NCBI GenBank assembly: GCA_963836405.1
Contig: CAWIJL010000007.1
Coordinates: 682,001-746,000 of the forward strand
Length of the DNA stretch: 64,000 bases
Direction of reading: 5' to 3'
Source of the DNA: CAWIJJ01 sp963836405
Lineage (GTDB): Bacteria > Acidobacteriota > Terriglobia > Bryobacterales > Bryobacteraceae
Part shown: one piece after another, positions 17,363-27,494 of the stretch
How the letters are laid out: every line of letters begins with the position of its first letter
How positions within the stretch are numbered: position 1 is the stretch's first letter
Made by a program: the position numbers and the translations under genes
The notes under the pieces: model-generated
What the model was told of the DNA's origin: nothing
What the model saw: the letters and a program-made list of their open reading frames with translations, nothing else
Databases searched by the model: none

Positions 17363-18088
17363 ATGCGGATCGCGGTGATTTCGGACGTTCACGGCAACCG
17401 TACCGCCCTCGAAGCCGTCATCCGGGATCTCGGCGACGTTGCTCCCGACCTGACGCTGGACGGCGGGGATCTCGCGGACGGCTCGCCCGGCGGGCCGGAC
17501 GTGGTGGACCGGATCCGCGGGCTCGGCTGGCCGGGCGTCGTAGGCAACACCGACGAAATGCTCTTCCGTCCGGAGTCGCTCGCGGAATTCGCGGGGGCCG
17601 TACCGCAAATGGCGGCGATGTTCGCGGCCATCGGCGAAATGGCGGCGGCATCGCGCGAACTGCTCGGTGAAGAGAGGCTGAACTGGTTGCGCGGACTGGC
17701 TCGTTATCAGACGCATGGTCCGGTGGCCCTGGTCCACGCGAGCCCGGACGATCTATGGCGGGCGCCGGGCCCTGACGCGCCGGATGCGGAACTCGAAGCA
17801 ACCTTCGTCCCGCTCGTGCGGGCGGTGGCGGTTTACGGCCACATCCACCGGCCGTTCGTGCGCACGATAGCGGGTCTGACCGTCGCCAACTCAGGCAGCG
17901 TGGGCTTGCCCTACGATGGCGACAACAGGGCCTCCTACCTGCTCGTGGACGATGGACACCCGGCTATCCGGCGAGTCGAATACAACGTCGATAAGGAGCG
18001 GAAAACCGTCCTCGAGTCCGGCTTTCCGCACGCCGGATGGGTCGCCGCCATGCTGGCCTCCGGCTCGTTCCAGCCGCTGCCCGCCTGA
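17363..18088 (+). CDS. Calcineurin-like metallophosphoesterase
   Basis: A 241-residue phosphoesterase of the YfcE/serine-threonine phosphatase-like class. Metal-binding motifs are in order: SDVHGN (residues 7-12, the DxH motif), LDGGDLADG (GDxxD-like), GVVGNTDEM (GN motif), ALVHASPDD and VYGHIHRPF (GHxH). Start ATG at 17363 begins directly with the first strand MRIAVISD, so upstream in-frame extensions are unlikely. The substrate is unknown. It follows the di-heme oxidoreductase by 115 bases and converges with the large peptidase gene. Confidence 0.85.
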   Translation: MRIAVISDVHGNRTALEAVIRDLGDVAPDLTLDGGDLADGSPGGPDVVDRIRGLGWPGVVGNTDEMLFRPESLAEFAGAVPQMAAMFAAIGEMAAASRELLGEERLNWLRGLARYQTHGPVALVHASPDDLWRAPGPDAPDAELEATFVPLVRAVAVYGHIHRPFVRTIAGLTVANSGSVGLPYDGDNRASYLLVDDGHPAIRRVEYNVDKERKTVLESGFPHAGWVAAMLASGSFQPLPA

Positions 18089-18099
18089 AGTCCGCCGCG

Positions 18100-20964
18100 T
18101 TACGGCAAAGCCGTCGTCTTGGCGCTCCCGTAGTACAGGCCGTTGAACAGCAGCTTGAAGGTCCCGTGAGGCTGTGCGCGGAACGCAACTTCCGGTCCCA
18201 GCAGAACGACTTTGCCCTCGCCTACGCTCGCTTCCGCCATGGCCACACCGCCGTCCAGGTACTGCTGGCCCCATGCCCAGCCGCTGTCGAGCACCTCCTT
18301 GCCATCGAACCAGCTCACCCGGTTGGGCACATGACTTCCGGAGCCGATTCGAAAGACGGGACTGCTGTCGAAGAACACATCCACCTGCTTCGGCATGCCG
18401 TAGGCGAGCGGATTGGTGTTGTCTACATTGACCTTCAACAGCGAGCCGGGAATGTAGAACTTGTCGCGGCTGAGCGGGCGCTCCGATCCATCCGATCCCT
18501 TTTCTGTCAGGAAGCTCTTCACCGGAATACCGAACACCTCCGCCACGGAGGTCGAACTGCCGATGGTGACCACAGAGCCTCCGGACTCCACGAACTTCTG
18601 CAGCGCGGGTATGGTTTTCTCATCCGTGATGCGCCCCATTTGCGCGCTGTATTCGGGCGGGGTCGTAGCCGCCGCGCCCCCGCGTCCGCCGCCTCCGCCT
18701 CCGCGTCCCCCGGCGCCGCCCCGCCGGATCGTGCCGTCCGGAAAGACGATCACGTCGAATTTGGCCTTGAGGTCGCCGGCATCGAGGGCGGGCGCGAAAA
18801 CCCGCTCGAAAGGCATCTCGTACTGCTCGAATAGCCAGCGGGTCCAGCCCGAAGGCATGGAGCCGCCATACTGATCGTAAAGACCGATGCGAACCGGTTT
18901 CAGCTTCAGCGCCTCGCCCGCCGGAGCTTTGGCCACCGCAATGACGGGGACGCCCAGTTCGCGCGCACCCCGCTCCAGCACCGTGCGCGCACTGCCCGCG
19001 GCAGGCACCCAAATCGCACCCGTTCCCAGGTCGTTTCCCTCGGCCACGGCCTGCCCCTTGAGCCAGTACACGTCCGCTCCGGCCTTGAGAAGCCGGTTGA
19101 TTATTTTGAAAGAATTGTTGATCTGGTGGCTGATCAGGTATCCGGCCGGGTTGGCCGGCCCTTTGATCGCTCCGGCGGGCGGCGGCAGCAGGACGCCCAG
19201 CGGCAGTTTGGCGAACGGCCCGTCGAACGCATCCCGGACGCGGTCGTACTCGACCCCCATCTGCATCGCCAGCGTCCACCCGGTGACGTCGTACGGAGGT
19301 ACCGGCGGTCCGCCCGGATATTGAAAGTCGTTCGGATGGTCCTGCGGTTCGAACATGTCCATCACGTGCGGACGGAAGGGCTGCGCCGCCTTGACCACGT
19401 ATGAACCGGCCGGGTAGCTCTTGCCCGCCACGGTGAAGGCGGCGGTGGCGCGGTGGACCGTGATCCCGGTCTTGATCAGGGCGTTGATGAACTCGGTGGC
19501 CGTGGCAAAATCGGGTTGGCCCGCGGAAATGATGTAGCCGCGAGGATCCCGGGCCTTGGGGTCGTGGAGCACGGTGTTGTACAGTTCGGCGTTCATGCCG
19601 CCGCGTCCTCCGCCCGCGAAAGCCGCGGGAGAATCGCCCCCGGTTGGTGCCGCCGCCGGTGCGCCGCGACCGCCGCGGCCGTTGCCCTCCGGCACGGCAG
19701 CCTGCAAGGCCGCGATCCGCTTGGGCGTGACCGTCCAGTTGTCCTTGCTTCCCCGTTCGATCGAGTTCATGCCCATACGCCAGATGTTGAACAGGAAGGT
19801 CTCGCGGTAGCGCGACGCCAGGTCCAGAATGGCCCGGTTGTTCGATATCTCGTATTCGATCGACTGCCGGTAGTGCCATGGCTGGGGCGCGATAGGCAGC
19901 GGCCAGTCGCCTTGCGGCAACTGCTTGCCCGCTACCAGCGGAATGCTGGTGGGCGTCGGATTGCCGATGATCTCGGTGAGGATGCCGATCATGTTATGGA
20001 AATACGTGATGGTGCGGAGGCCGCCGTTCCACCAGGTGGAGTAACTGGCGCCGCTGCGCATCGCGCTACCGCCTTTGCCGTCGGCCACCAGGCGGCTGTG
20101 CATGGCCGTGCCCACCATTTCCACGCCGAGCGGAATCAGCGGATCGAAATTGTAATTGAACGGATCGCGGAACGGCGGCATGAAAATCACTGCGCCCGCC
20201 GGGCCCGTCTGGTGGTGGTTGTACATGATCTGCGGATACCACTCGAGAAACAGCTGGCGGTTCATGTTGGTGGTTTCCTTCATGGCAGACATGTAGAAAT
20301 CGCGGTTGTCGTCGTGGCCGATGTATTTCGCATACAGGCGCGGCAGGCTGCTCATGCTGCGCTGCGCTTGCGGCTTCAACGGCGCCTTGAGATCCTCCGA
20401 CCCGCGCATGTACCAGTTCGCCACCAGTTCCTGGCCGTCCGGGTTAGCCAGCACGTAGAGCTGAATCGTGTCGTTCAGCAGCCGCATGGTCTCTTCGTCG
20501 GTGCGGCTCACCATCTGGTACACCATTTCCATCAGTTGCTGCGATCCGACCGTCTCGGTGGCATGCAGCCCGCCGTCGATCCAGACCACCGCCTTGCCCT
20601 CTTTTGCCAGCGCGCGCGCCTGCGCCCCGGTCAAGCCTTCGGCCCGCGCCAGCCGCTGGGAAATTTCCTTGTAGCGGTCGAGTTTTTTGATGTTTTCCGG
20701 AGACGAAATCACGGCCATGTATTGCCTGCGGCCCTCTTCGGTCGGGCCGATATCCACCAGTTTCATGCGATCCGATTCGGCGGCCAGCTTCTTCCAGTAC
20801 GCTTCCAGTTGCGTGTAGTTGGCGACCGAATAATCGTCGCCGAGGTTGAATCCCAGCGCCTCTTTGGGGCCGGTGACTTTAGGTGCGGGCTGCGCAAACA
20901 GGGAGCAGACGCTGAGAGACAGGGCGAGCAGAACCGCCCGCCTGCCGATGGGTCTGGGGATCAT
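18100..20964 (-). CDS. Secreted M14-family zinc carboxypeptidase
   Basis: A 954-residue exported metallopeptidase. A signal peptide (about residues 5-25) is followed by the M14 domain: WIDGGLHATETVG contains zinc ligands His134 and Glu137, and LYVLANPDGQELVAN carries the family Asn-Pro segment. The matching third ligand His and the catalytic Glu (HNMIGILTEIIG) follow. The C-terminal half resembles the large extension of acidobacterial M14 proteins, with a Gly-rich stretch (GGAGGRGGGGGGRGG) near residue 780. I place the start at 20964 because the signal peptide begins there; longer frames upstream overlap the divergent gene. Confidence 0.85.
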   Translation of the reverse strand: MIPRPIGRRAVLLALSLSVCSLFAQPAPKVTGPKEALGFNLGDDYSVANYTQLEAYWKKLAAESDRMKLVDIGPTEEGRRQYMAVISSPENIKKLDRYKEISQRLARAEGLTGAQARALAKEGKAVVWIDGGLHATETVGSQQLMEMVYQMVSRTDEETMRLLNDTIQLYVLANPDGQELVANWYMRGSEDLKAPLKPQAQRSMSSLPRLYAKYIGHDDNRDFYMSAMKETTNMNRQLFLEWYPQIMYNHHQTGPAGAVIFMPPFRDPFNYNFDPLIPLGVEMVGTAMHSRLVADGKGGSAMRSGASYSTWWNGGLRTITYFHNMIGILTEIIGNPTPTSIPLVAGKQLPQGDWPLPIAPQPWHYRQSIEYEISNNRAILDLASRYRETFLFNIWRMGMNSIERGSKDNWTVTPKRIAALQAAVPEGNGRGGRGAPAAAPTGGDSPAAFAGGGRGGMNAELYNTVLHDPKARDPRGYIISAGQPDFATATEFINALIKTGITVHRATAAFTVAGKSYPAGSYVVKAAQPFRPHVMDMFEPQDHPNDFQYPGGPPVPPYDVTGWTLAMQMGVEYDRVRDAFDGPFAKLPLGVLLPPPAGAIKGPANPAGYLISHQINNSFKIINRLLKAGADVYWLKGQAVAEGNDLGTGAIWVPAAGSARTVLERGARELGVPVIAVAKAPAGEALKLKPVRIGLYDQYGGSMPSGWTRWLFEQYEMPFERVFAPALDAGDLKAKFDVIVFPDGTIRRGGAGGRGGGGGGRGGAAATTPPEYSAQMGRITDEKTIPALQKFVESGGSVVTIGSSTSVAEVFGIPVKSFLTEKGSDGSERPLSRDKFYIPGSLLKVNVDNTNPLAYGMPKQVDVFFDSSPVFRIGSGSHVPNRVSWFDGKEVLDSGWAWGQQYLDGGVAMAEASVGEGKVVLLGPEVAFRAQPHGTFKLLFNGLYYGSAKTTALP

Positions 20965-21037
20965 GAGTGAGAGTGTACTACGCTGCCACTCACAACGGGG
21001 CCGGATGCCCGGAGTCCCGCTGACGTTATACTCAGGC

Positions 21038-21448
21038 ATGGCCCAGGGTCTGCGCTTCGAGTGCCAGCCCGGCTGCACCGAATGCTGCCGGCAGAAGGGT
21101 TTCGTCTACCTCACCGAATCGGACCTCGCCAATATCGCCGGTTACCTCGGCATGCCGCCGGCTGAGTTCGAGAGGCGCTACGTGTTTCGCACCGCTCGGC
21201 GCATGCGTCTGCGCGTCCCGCGTGACGCCGGCTGTAGTTTCCTGCGCGAGGACGGGTGTTCCATCCACGCCGTCAAGCCGGCGCAGTGCCGCATCTTTCC
21301 GTTCTGGCCGGAACTGGTGGAGAGCCGGAGGGAGTGGCTGAAAACGGCACGCTATTGCCCGGGCCTCGGCAACGGTCCGCTGATTCAAATCGAGTCGGCG
21401 CGCGCGCAGGCCCGCGAAATGCGCGAGAGCTACCCAGCCCTGTACTGA
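21038..21448 (+). CDS. YkgJ-type zinc/iron-chelating cysteine cluster protein
   Basis: A 136-residue cytoplasmic protein with the CxxCC cluster (CQPGCTECCRQKGFVYLT) and later Cys in GCSFL, GCSIHAVKPAQCRIFPFWP, the usual YkgJ/CxxCxxCC arrangement predicted to bind metal. Its biochemical role is not known. The start ATG at 21038 is the first consistent with the family. It is divergent from the M14 peptidase (74-base gap) and converges with the Xaa-Pro peptidase. Confidence 0.82.
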   Translation: MAQGLRFECQPGCTECCRQKGFVYLTESDLANIAGYLGMPPAEFERRYVFRTARRMRLRVPRDAGCSFLREDGCSIHAVKPAQCRIFPFWPELVESRREWLKTARYCPGLGNGPLIQIESARAQAREMRESYPALY

Positions 21449-21464
21449 CGCGGAAACCGGGGTT

Positions 21465-22547
21465 TTACACGAGCCGCAGCTCTTTGGGCGTCGGCGTCAG
21501 AATCTCGCATCCGTTCGCGGTCACTACCACGGTGTCTTCGATGCGAATCCCGCCCCAGCCCTCGATGTACACGCCCGGCTCGATGGTGACGGCCATGCCG
21601 GCTTGAAGCTTGTGCTTGTCCCGCTTGCCGATCCGCGGCGGTTCGTGAATTTCCAGGCCGAGCCCGTGCCCCGTCGAGTGGACGAAGGCGCGGTCCAGTC
21701 CGTAGCCCGCCAGCACCCGCCGGGCCGCGCCGTCCACCCGCGCGGTGGCGGCCCCCGCGCGAACCTGGTCGATGGCCGCCAGTTGCGCCTCCAGCACCGC
21801 CTTGTAGGCCCGCTTCACCTTCGGCGTCGGACGGCCCAGGAACAGCATGCGGGTCATGTCGCTCGCGTAGCCTTCCTGAAATGCGCCCATGTCCACGATG
21901 GCGAGCTGCCCCTGTTCGAGGCGCGCTTCGGTGGGCTGCGCGTGGGGCAATGCCGAACGCGCCCCGCCCGCCACGATCGTCTCGAAGCTCGGCCTTTCCG
22001 CGCCGAGGCGGCGCATCCGGTATTCGAGTTCGGCCGCCAGCTCCGATTCCTTCATTCCCGGGCGCACCTTGGCCACCGCCTGTTCGAAAGCGCGCGAGTT
22101 GGTCTCGACCGAGCGCCGGATCAGCGCGAGTTCCTGCGCGGACTTGATCATGCGCAACTCCTCGATCCAGCCCGCCACCGCCTGCAGCGAAGCGCGCGCC
22201 GGCAGCCGCGAATCGAGGGCGTCGAACGCATCGCAGTTCATGCGCGCCGGCTCGTAGCCGATGCGCTTTATCTGCAGCCGGCGAATGGCCGCGAGCACAT
22301 CGATCGCCAGCGGCCCTTTGGCGATGCGGATACGGCAACTCGCTTCCTGCGAGGCCTGGATTTCAAAGCGCGGATCCGTAAACAGAATGGCGCGATCGGC
22401 GAGCACCAGCAGGTTGGCGTTGTCGCCCGTAAAGCCAGTGAGATAGCGCAGGTTGGGACCGCCCGAAATCAGCATCGCGTCCAGCTTGCGAGCGGCCAGC
22501 CCGGAGGCGACCGCCTCCCGCCGCTGCTCGTATTGGCTCGAACTCAC
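21465..22547 (-). CDS. pepQ: Xaa-Pro aminopeptidase/dipeptidase (M24B)
   Basis: Removes N-terminal residues ahead of proline. The 360-residue protein has a creatinase-like N-terminal domain (LDAMLISGGPNLRYLTGFTG) and a pita-bread catalytic domain. The metal ligands are visible in IVDMGAFQEGYASDMTRMLF (two Asp), HSTGHGLGLEIHEPPRI (His) and TIEPGVYIEGWGGIRIEDT (two Glu). It is the last gene of a minus-strand group. Its start codon overlaps the end of the lipoprotein gene by 4 bases. The exact specificity (PepP or PepQ) is uncertain. Confidence 0.88.
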   Translation of the reverse strand: MSSSQYEQRREAVASGLAARKLDAMLISGGPNLRYLTGFTGDNANLLVLADRAILFTDPRFEIQASQEASCRIRIAKGPLAIDVLAAIRRLQIKRIGYEPARMNCDAFDALDSRLPARASLQAVAGWIEELRMIKSAQELALIRRSVETNSRAFEQAVAKVRPGMKESELAAELEYRMRRLGAERPSFETIVAGGARSALPHAQPTEARLEQGQLAIVDMGAFQEGYASDMTRMLFLGRPTPKVKRAYKAVLEAQLAAIDQVRAGAATARVDGAARRVLAGYGLDRAFVHSTGHGLGLEIHEPPRIGKRDKHKLQAGMAVTIEPGVYIEGWGGIRIEDTVVVTANGCEILTPTPKELRLV

Positions 22548-23161
22548 TGTTGCAGCTCCCGTGCCAGGACCAGTCCCAGTCGGGCCAATTCTCTTGCCTG
22601 CCGCATATCGCCGCGCAACTGCGCCTCGTCGGATTGCTTGACGAAAGAGTTGACGCGATCGCGAAGGCTGATCTGGTGCCGCGTCAGCTTGTGCGTGGGG
22701 GTCTCCTCGATCACCTTGCGGATCTGCCGTTTGAAATCGTCCGCTTCATCCTGGAAACGTTTCTGGTCGGCCGCCGAAACCGCTTCCTGCACAGGCCCCC
22801 TGTCGCTTTCAGGCGGGGGCGCCTGCGGCGCCTGCTGCGCTTCCACCGGTTTGGGCGCCGCGGCGGGGGGCGGGCGCCGGGGCGCGGGGCGCGTCGGCAT
22901 CGGCGGAAGCACCGGTTCATCCGGCGGTTGGGTGGTGGCCAGCGCCTCGGGACTCACGGTTTGTTCGGGAGGCAATTTCACATTTGTCTGCGGAGTGGAG
23001 AGAGGGGCCGGCGGAGGCTTCGGCTGGGTTTCGCTGGCCACCGGAGCCGGAGCCGGAGCCACCGGGGTGACGCTGGCGGCCGGAGGCTTGCCCCGGAGTA
23101 GGCAGCCGGCCAACGGTATTGTCAGCAGGACGGTGATTACTGCCTTCGCGCTCCGCATCAC
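22544..23161 (-). CDS. Proline-rich lipoprotein of unknown function
   Basis: A 205-residue protein with a lipoprotein signal (ILTIP-like segment ending LAGC, Cys20). Residues about 25-115 are Pro- and Ala-rich and probably disordered. The C-terminal 80 residues are helical and charged (AADQKRFQDEADDFKRQIRK). It sits between a histidine kinase and a peptidase with a 4-base overlap to the latter and 12-base spacing to the former. I do not recognise a family. Confidence 0.65.
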   Translation of the reverse strand: MMRSAKAVITVLLTIPLAGCLLRGKPPAASVTPVAPAPAPVASETQPKPPPAPLSTPQTNVKLPPEQTVSPEALATTQPPDEPVLPPMPTRPAPRRPPPAAAPKPVEAQQAPQAPPPESDRGPVQEAVSAADQKRFQDEADDFKRQIRKVIEETPTHKLTRHQISLRDRVNSFVKQSDEAQLRGDMRQARELARLGLVLARELQQ

Positions 23162-23173
23162 GTTCGCCTTCTC

Positions 23174-25013
23174 TTACACCGCAATCGGCAGGCGGATGAA
23201 GAAAGTCGTTCCCTTGCCCGGTTCGCTGGTGAAATCGATTGTACCATCGTGGAGTTGCACAATCCGGAAACTCATCGCCAGCCCGATGCCGGAGCCCTCC
23301 TTGCGGGTGGTGAAATACAATCGGAAAATCTTCTCACGAAGCTCCGGCGGAATTCCCATCCCGGTATCGGTGATGCGTATCTCCACCGTGTCGTCGTCCG
23401 GTATGGCCTCAAAGGTGAGGTCGCCTCCCGAGGGCATCGCTTCGATGGCGTTCACCACCAGGTTGAGCATGGCCTGTTTGAGCAGGTCGCGGTCCACCCG
23501 AACTTCGAGTCCTTCCGCCTGCTGGTCCACATGCACCCGGATTTGACCTGCGTCCGCCTGCGGCCGGGCCAGGTCCACCACCTCGTCCAGCAGTTCCCGT
23601 ACCGTAACGATCGCCAGGTTGAGCTCCACCGGGCGGGTGAAATCCAGAAACGTCTTCACCACCCGGTCCAGCCGCAAAATCTCGCGGCCGATAATCTCCA
23701 TCTGCGGTTGCACGTCCGTGTCGCCACGCGACAGTTTCGCTTTCGCCACTTCGATGTGCAGCAGGATGGCGTTGAGCGGATTCTTCACTTCGTGCGCCAC
23801 TCCGCTCGAAACGCGGCTGATGGCGGCCAGCCGGTCGGCCGTCTGTAACTCACGCCCTATCTTCCGCTCGGCTTCCGGATCGCGCAGCCGGACCAGCAGC
23901 CCGGAGCCCGAGCCGGTGGCGCCCGGCAGGGTCTCTAAAGTGTCCACCGAAAGCAGGACCACGGCCAGCATTGAGTCCGGATCGGCGAACGACCGCACCG
24001 GCACGCGCCGGCTGCGGAGGGCGCGTCCCGTCTGCGATGCCTGCGCGATCAGCAGCCCCAGTGTATCGCCGGGTGGAAAGATGTCGGCAATGCTTTGGCC
24101 CGCCAGTCCGCTCCGTTCGCGACCCAGAAACTTCTCCACCGATCCGGAAGCAAAAACCAGGTTTCGCTCGCGGTTGAAGATCAGGACCGCGTCTTCCAGG
24201 TCCTGGAGCAGCCGGTCGATATTCCCGCGCAGGTCCGATACCTCGAACTGCGCCCCGCGCAACCGCTGTCCGATGAGGCTCACCTTGGAGGCCATCATCG
24301 AAAGCTCGTCGGTGGCCACCTTGGCGCCGGCGGCGTTCTCCGGCTCGAACTCTCCCTTGGTGATCAGGTCGAGCTGTTTCCGCAGCAGGCCCAAGGGGCC
24401 GGAAAGCCACCGTGGAAAACAGGAAGGTGATGGCAAAGGCTCCCAGCATCGAGGCGCCGGCAACTTCCAGATTGCGCGTCAGCCCCGGCATGATATCGTT
24501 GCGGATCAGCGCGGGGTGAATGATGACCCGCACCAGCAGTACCGGTTGCCCGGTCGCGGTTGCCAGCGGAGAGCGCTGCAACTGGTAGTACGACGGATCG
24601 CGCGAAAGCAGCAGCATGACTTTCTTGTACAGGCCGCCGGTGACTACCTGCCGGAAATCGTCGTACGGGCCCGACTTATCTCCCAGCCGCCCCGGATCGC
24701 TGTCCGCCAGCACTTCGTTGGTGGAAGGGTCCACCACCGCGATTTCGAGGATGGCGTGAGCGTCGGTGACCAGTTCGAGCAGGCTGGCGGCCAGGTTCGG
24801 ATCGTGGAGGGCCTCCCGCAGCGGCGTGCTGAGCTGCGAGTTCAGCGTCTGCTGCACGTACTTGGTGGCGACCGGGTTGAGCACCTCGGCCCGTTCCAGC
24901 GTGGATTCGAACTGCTGCTGAATGTTATTTCCCAGGTCCACCGCGGAAATAACCGCGACCATGAACACGGCCAGCAGCACGTACCCAAGGGTTAGCTTGG
25001 CCTGTAAGGTCAT
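23174..25013 (-). CDS. Membrane sensor histidine kinase (PAS, HisKA, HATPase), frameshifted
   Basis: A two-component sensor of about 610 residues if one base is removed. The first frame (from 25013) has an N-terminal transmembrane segment, a periplasmic sensor region (about residues 25-180) and a second membrane helix ending STVAFRPLG. The second frame continues with a HAMP-like helix, a PAS domain (AVLIFNRERNLVFASGSVEKF), the phosphoacceptor box SSGVAHEVKNPLNAI and the ATPase boxes LVVNAIEAMP, DTGMGIPPE and GSGIGLAMS. The break lies at GGGG (24395-24398, plus strand). Dropping one base joins the halves as FRPLGLLRKQ. No response regulator is adjacent. Confidence 0.8.
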
Positions 25014-25017
25014 GCGT

Positions 25018-25989
25018 TCAGGAAACCGTCAGCAATAGTTTTCCCGCGGTTTTCCGTCCTTCCAGGTCCCGGTGCGCCGCCGCCGCATCCGCGAGGGGAT
25101 ACGTTTTGTCGATCCTCAGCTTCAGATGGCCGGAGGCAACCTGGTCGAGAACGTCTCCCGCCCGCCAGAGCAACTCCTCGCGGTTCAGGAGGTAGTGCCC
25201 GAGGCTGGGCCGGGTCAGGTACAGCGACCCTTTTCCATTCAGGATGCCCGGGTCGAACGGCGCCACCGGCCCGCTCGATTGTCCGAACAGCACAATAACT
25301 CCGCGAGGCCGCAGCGAGTTGAGGCTCTTCTCGAAAGTGGTCTTGCCAACCGAATCGTAGACCACGTCCACGCCGCGCCCATCCGTCAGCCGCCGGACCT
25401 CCACGTCGAACTCGCACTCCGTATAGAGGATCACTTCGTCGACGCCGTTCTTGCGGGCAATCGCCGCCTTCTCCTGGTTGGAAACGGTTCCGAAAACCCG
25501 CGCGCCCAGCGCCTTTGCCATCTGCACCGTCAACCCGCCGGCGCCGCCCGCCGCCGCGTGCACCAGGCAGGACTCTCCGCTTTTGAGCGGGTACGTGGAA
25601 TGGGTCAGGTAATGCGCGGTCATCCCTTGCAGCATGGCCGCCGCGGCGGTGTTGAAATCGAGCGAGTCCGGGATCTTCACCAGTTGCGCCGCGGGCACCA
25701 CCGCAAACTCCGCATAGGATCCGCGGGTCATGGCCCAGGCCACCCGGTCTCCCGGCGCCACTTCGGTCACCTCCGGTCCGACCGCTTCCACAACGCCTGC
25801 GCCCTCGCTGCCCAGCGTGACCGGCAGATCGGCCTTGTATAGCCCGCTTCGAAAGTAGACATCGATGAAATTAACGCCGCTGGCGGCGATCCGCACCAGC
25901 GCCTGCCGCGGCCCCGCGGCCGGCGTTCCCGTTTCGACGAGCTGCATGCTTTCCGGCCCGCCTGGCGTTGCAACATGGATGGCTTTCAT
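25018..25989 (-). CDS. Quinone oxidoreductase, zinc-independent MDR family
   Basis: NADPH-dependent quinone reductase-like enzyme, 323 residues, normal length. It has the GroES-like N-terminal domain (LPVTLGSEGAGVVEAVGPEV) and the Rossmann domain with the VHAAAGGAGGLTVQMAKALGARV motif that marks the QOR branch lacking structural zinc Cys. The end DAAAAHRDLEGRKTAGKLLL is typical. It lies 4 bases upstream of the histidine kinase and is probably co-transcribed. A true substrate could be a quinone, an enone or another aldehyde. Confidence 0.88.
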   Translation of the reverse strand: MKAIHVATPGGPESMQLVETGTPAAGPRQALVRIAASGVNFIDVYFRSGLYKADLPVTLGSEGAGVVEAVGPEVTEVAPGDRVAWAMTRGSYAEFAVVPAAQLVKIPDSLDFNTAAAAMLQGMTAHYLTHSTYPLKSGESCLVHAAAGGAGGLTVQMAKALGARVFGTVSNQEKAAIARKNGVDEVILYTECEFDVEVRRLTDGRGVDVVYDSVGKTTFEKSLNSLRPRGVIVLFGQSSGPVAPFDPGILNGKGSLYLTRPSLGHYLLNREELLWRAGDVLDQVASGHLKLRIDKTYPLADAAAAHRDLEGRKTAGKLLLTVS

Positions 25990-25992
25990 ATT

Positions 25993-26545
25993 TCAACCTC
26001 TGCGAAGGGCTCTTCGGGCATGGACGGTCGTTGCATAGAGTAGCAGATAGGCCAAAGTGAACGGGAAAGAAAACACTCGCGCGAGTGTGCGAACCGCCCC
26101 GGCCCCCGCCAGCCCTGCGCGTAATATCACAAACTGCCGCAAGGGATCCAGGTGCCCGCGGTCCAACCAGAAATAGTCGCCGTTTTCGTTGATAATGAAT
26201 ACCTTGGCGGGAAGCCGCGCGGCCAGGGCCCACTTCCATTTGGTCATCAGCGGCTCACCCGAACACACGATCCCCACCAAGGGCGTAGCGGTTGCGCGCC
26301 AGTTCCCGGTAGAGTCTCCCGCGCGCCTCGCGTCCGCGGTAATCGGTCACGCAGTAGACGCGGGTATTGCGCTCGTCGAAGCCGGCAGGCAGTTTCGAGT
26401 AGCAGGTGAGCAGATCGATGTACACTTCCTCGCCCCAGGTTTCCCGAAGACCCGGAATCACGCGCTCTACCAGCGAGCGGGATCCGCTTTCCACCAGGAG
26501 AATGGAGTCGGCGGCCGGGATTCTGCGGCTCAGAAAGTAACGCAC
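25993..26545 (-). CDS. Hypothetical membrane-anchored protein, frameshifted
   Basis: Two adjoining frames make one protein of about 185 residues when a single T is removed (AA at 26279-26280 on the plus strand), giving NRYALVGIVCSGEPL across the join. The N-terminal half starts MRYFLSRRIPAADSILLVES and contains GEEVYIDLLTCYSKLPAGF. The C-terminal half has INENGDYFWLDRGHL and one transmembrane helix (FPFTLAYLLLYAT). Spacing suggests linkage to the downstream quinone oxidoreductase. The pattern recalls proteins that partner with glycosyltransferases in lipopolysaccharide synthesis, but I cannot assign a function. Confidence 0.6.
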
Positions 26546-26603
26546 TAATTCGAATATAGCGTGGTGTTAGGCTGGAGTAGCGCCTTTCGCACACCGCCTG
26601 ACA

Positions 26604-27494
26604 ATGCTCGAAAAACTCCTGACGGAACAGCCGAATCCCGCCTCGTCGGCAATTGACGCCGTATCCACCGAAGAGGCCCTGCGGATCATCAACACCGAGG
26701 ACCAGAAAGTGGCCGATGCCGTCGGCCGGGAAATCCCTGCCATCGCGCGGGCCGTAGACGCCATCGTGGATGCTTTTCGCGCCGGCGGCCGTCTCTTCTA
26801 TATCGGCGCCGGAACCAGCGGCCGGCTGGGGGTTCTGGACGCGTCCGAATGTCCGCCCACGTTCGGCGTTCCCGCCGACCTGGTGCAGGGAATCATCGCC
26901 GGCGGCGAGGGTGCCCTCAGCCGTTCCACCGAGGTGACGGAGGACGATCCTGCCATCGGCGTCCTCGACCTGAAACTGCGGGGCTTCTCCTCAGGCGACG
27001 TTTTGGTGGGGCTCGCCGCCAGTGGCCGCACCCCTTACGTCCTCGGCGCCATGGCCGAAGCCCGCCGTATGGGCGCGCTCACGATCGGGATCAGTTGCAC
27101 GCCCGATTCGGAACTTGCCCGCACCGTCAAAATCCCCATCACTCTGCTGGTCGGACCCGAAGTGGTGGCCGGTTCCACCCGGATGAAGTCCGGCACCGCC
27201 CAGAAACTGGTCCTTAACATGCTCTCTACGGGAGCGTTCATTCGCTTGGGATACGTTTTCGGAAACCTCATGGTCAACGTGCAACCGAAAAATACCAAGC
27301 TGCAGGACCGTGCGCGGCGCATTGTGGCGCAGGCGACCGGGGTGTCCTACGAACGCGCCGGCGAATTGCTGGAGGCCGGTGGAAATCACGTCAGAATCGC
27401 CATACTGATGGCCAAGACAGGCGCCGGGCGCGAGCAGGCGGAATACCGGCTGGCCGCCGCCGGCGGAAGCTTAACGAGAGCGCTCAATGGATAA
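26604..27494 (+). CDS. murQ: N-acetylmuramic acid 6-phosphate etherase
   Basis: Cleaves the lactyl ether of MurNAc-6-phosphate during peptidoglycan recycling. The 296-residue protein carries the SIS fold with IGAGTSGRLGVLDASECPPTFG (about residues 71-92), the MurQ signature, and GPEVVAGSTRMKSGTAQKLVLN, a second conserved block. Its last 8 bases overlap murA, so recycling and de novo synthesis of the wall precursor are expressed together. It begins 59 bases after the divergent hypothetical gene. Confidence 0.95.
   Translation: MLEKLLTEQPNPASSAIDAVSTEEALRIINTEDQKVADAVGREIPAIARAVDAIVDAFRAGGRLFYIGAGTSGRLGVLDASECPPTFGVPADLVQGIIAGGEGALSRSTEVTEDDPAIGVLDLKLRGFSSGDVLVGLAASGRTPYVLGAMAEARRMGALTIGISCTPDSELARTVKIPITLLVGPEVVAGSTRMKSGTAQKLVLNMLSTGAFIRLGYVFGNLMVNVQPKNTKLQDRARRIVAQATGVSYERAGELLEAGGNHVRIAILMAKTGAGREQAEYRLAAAGGSLTRALNG

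Noticed and set aside
19453..20970. Plus-strand frame of 505 codons opposite the M14 peptidase
   Set aside because: His/Arg/Val-rich shadow; the minus strand carries the HxxE zinc motif and a signal peptide.
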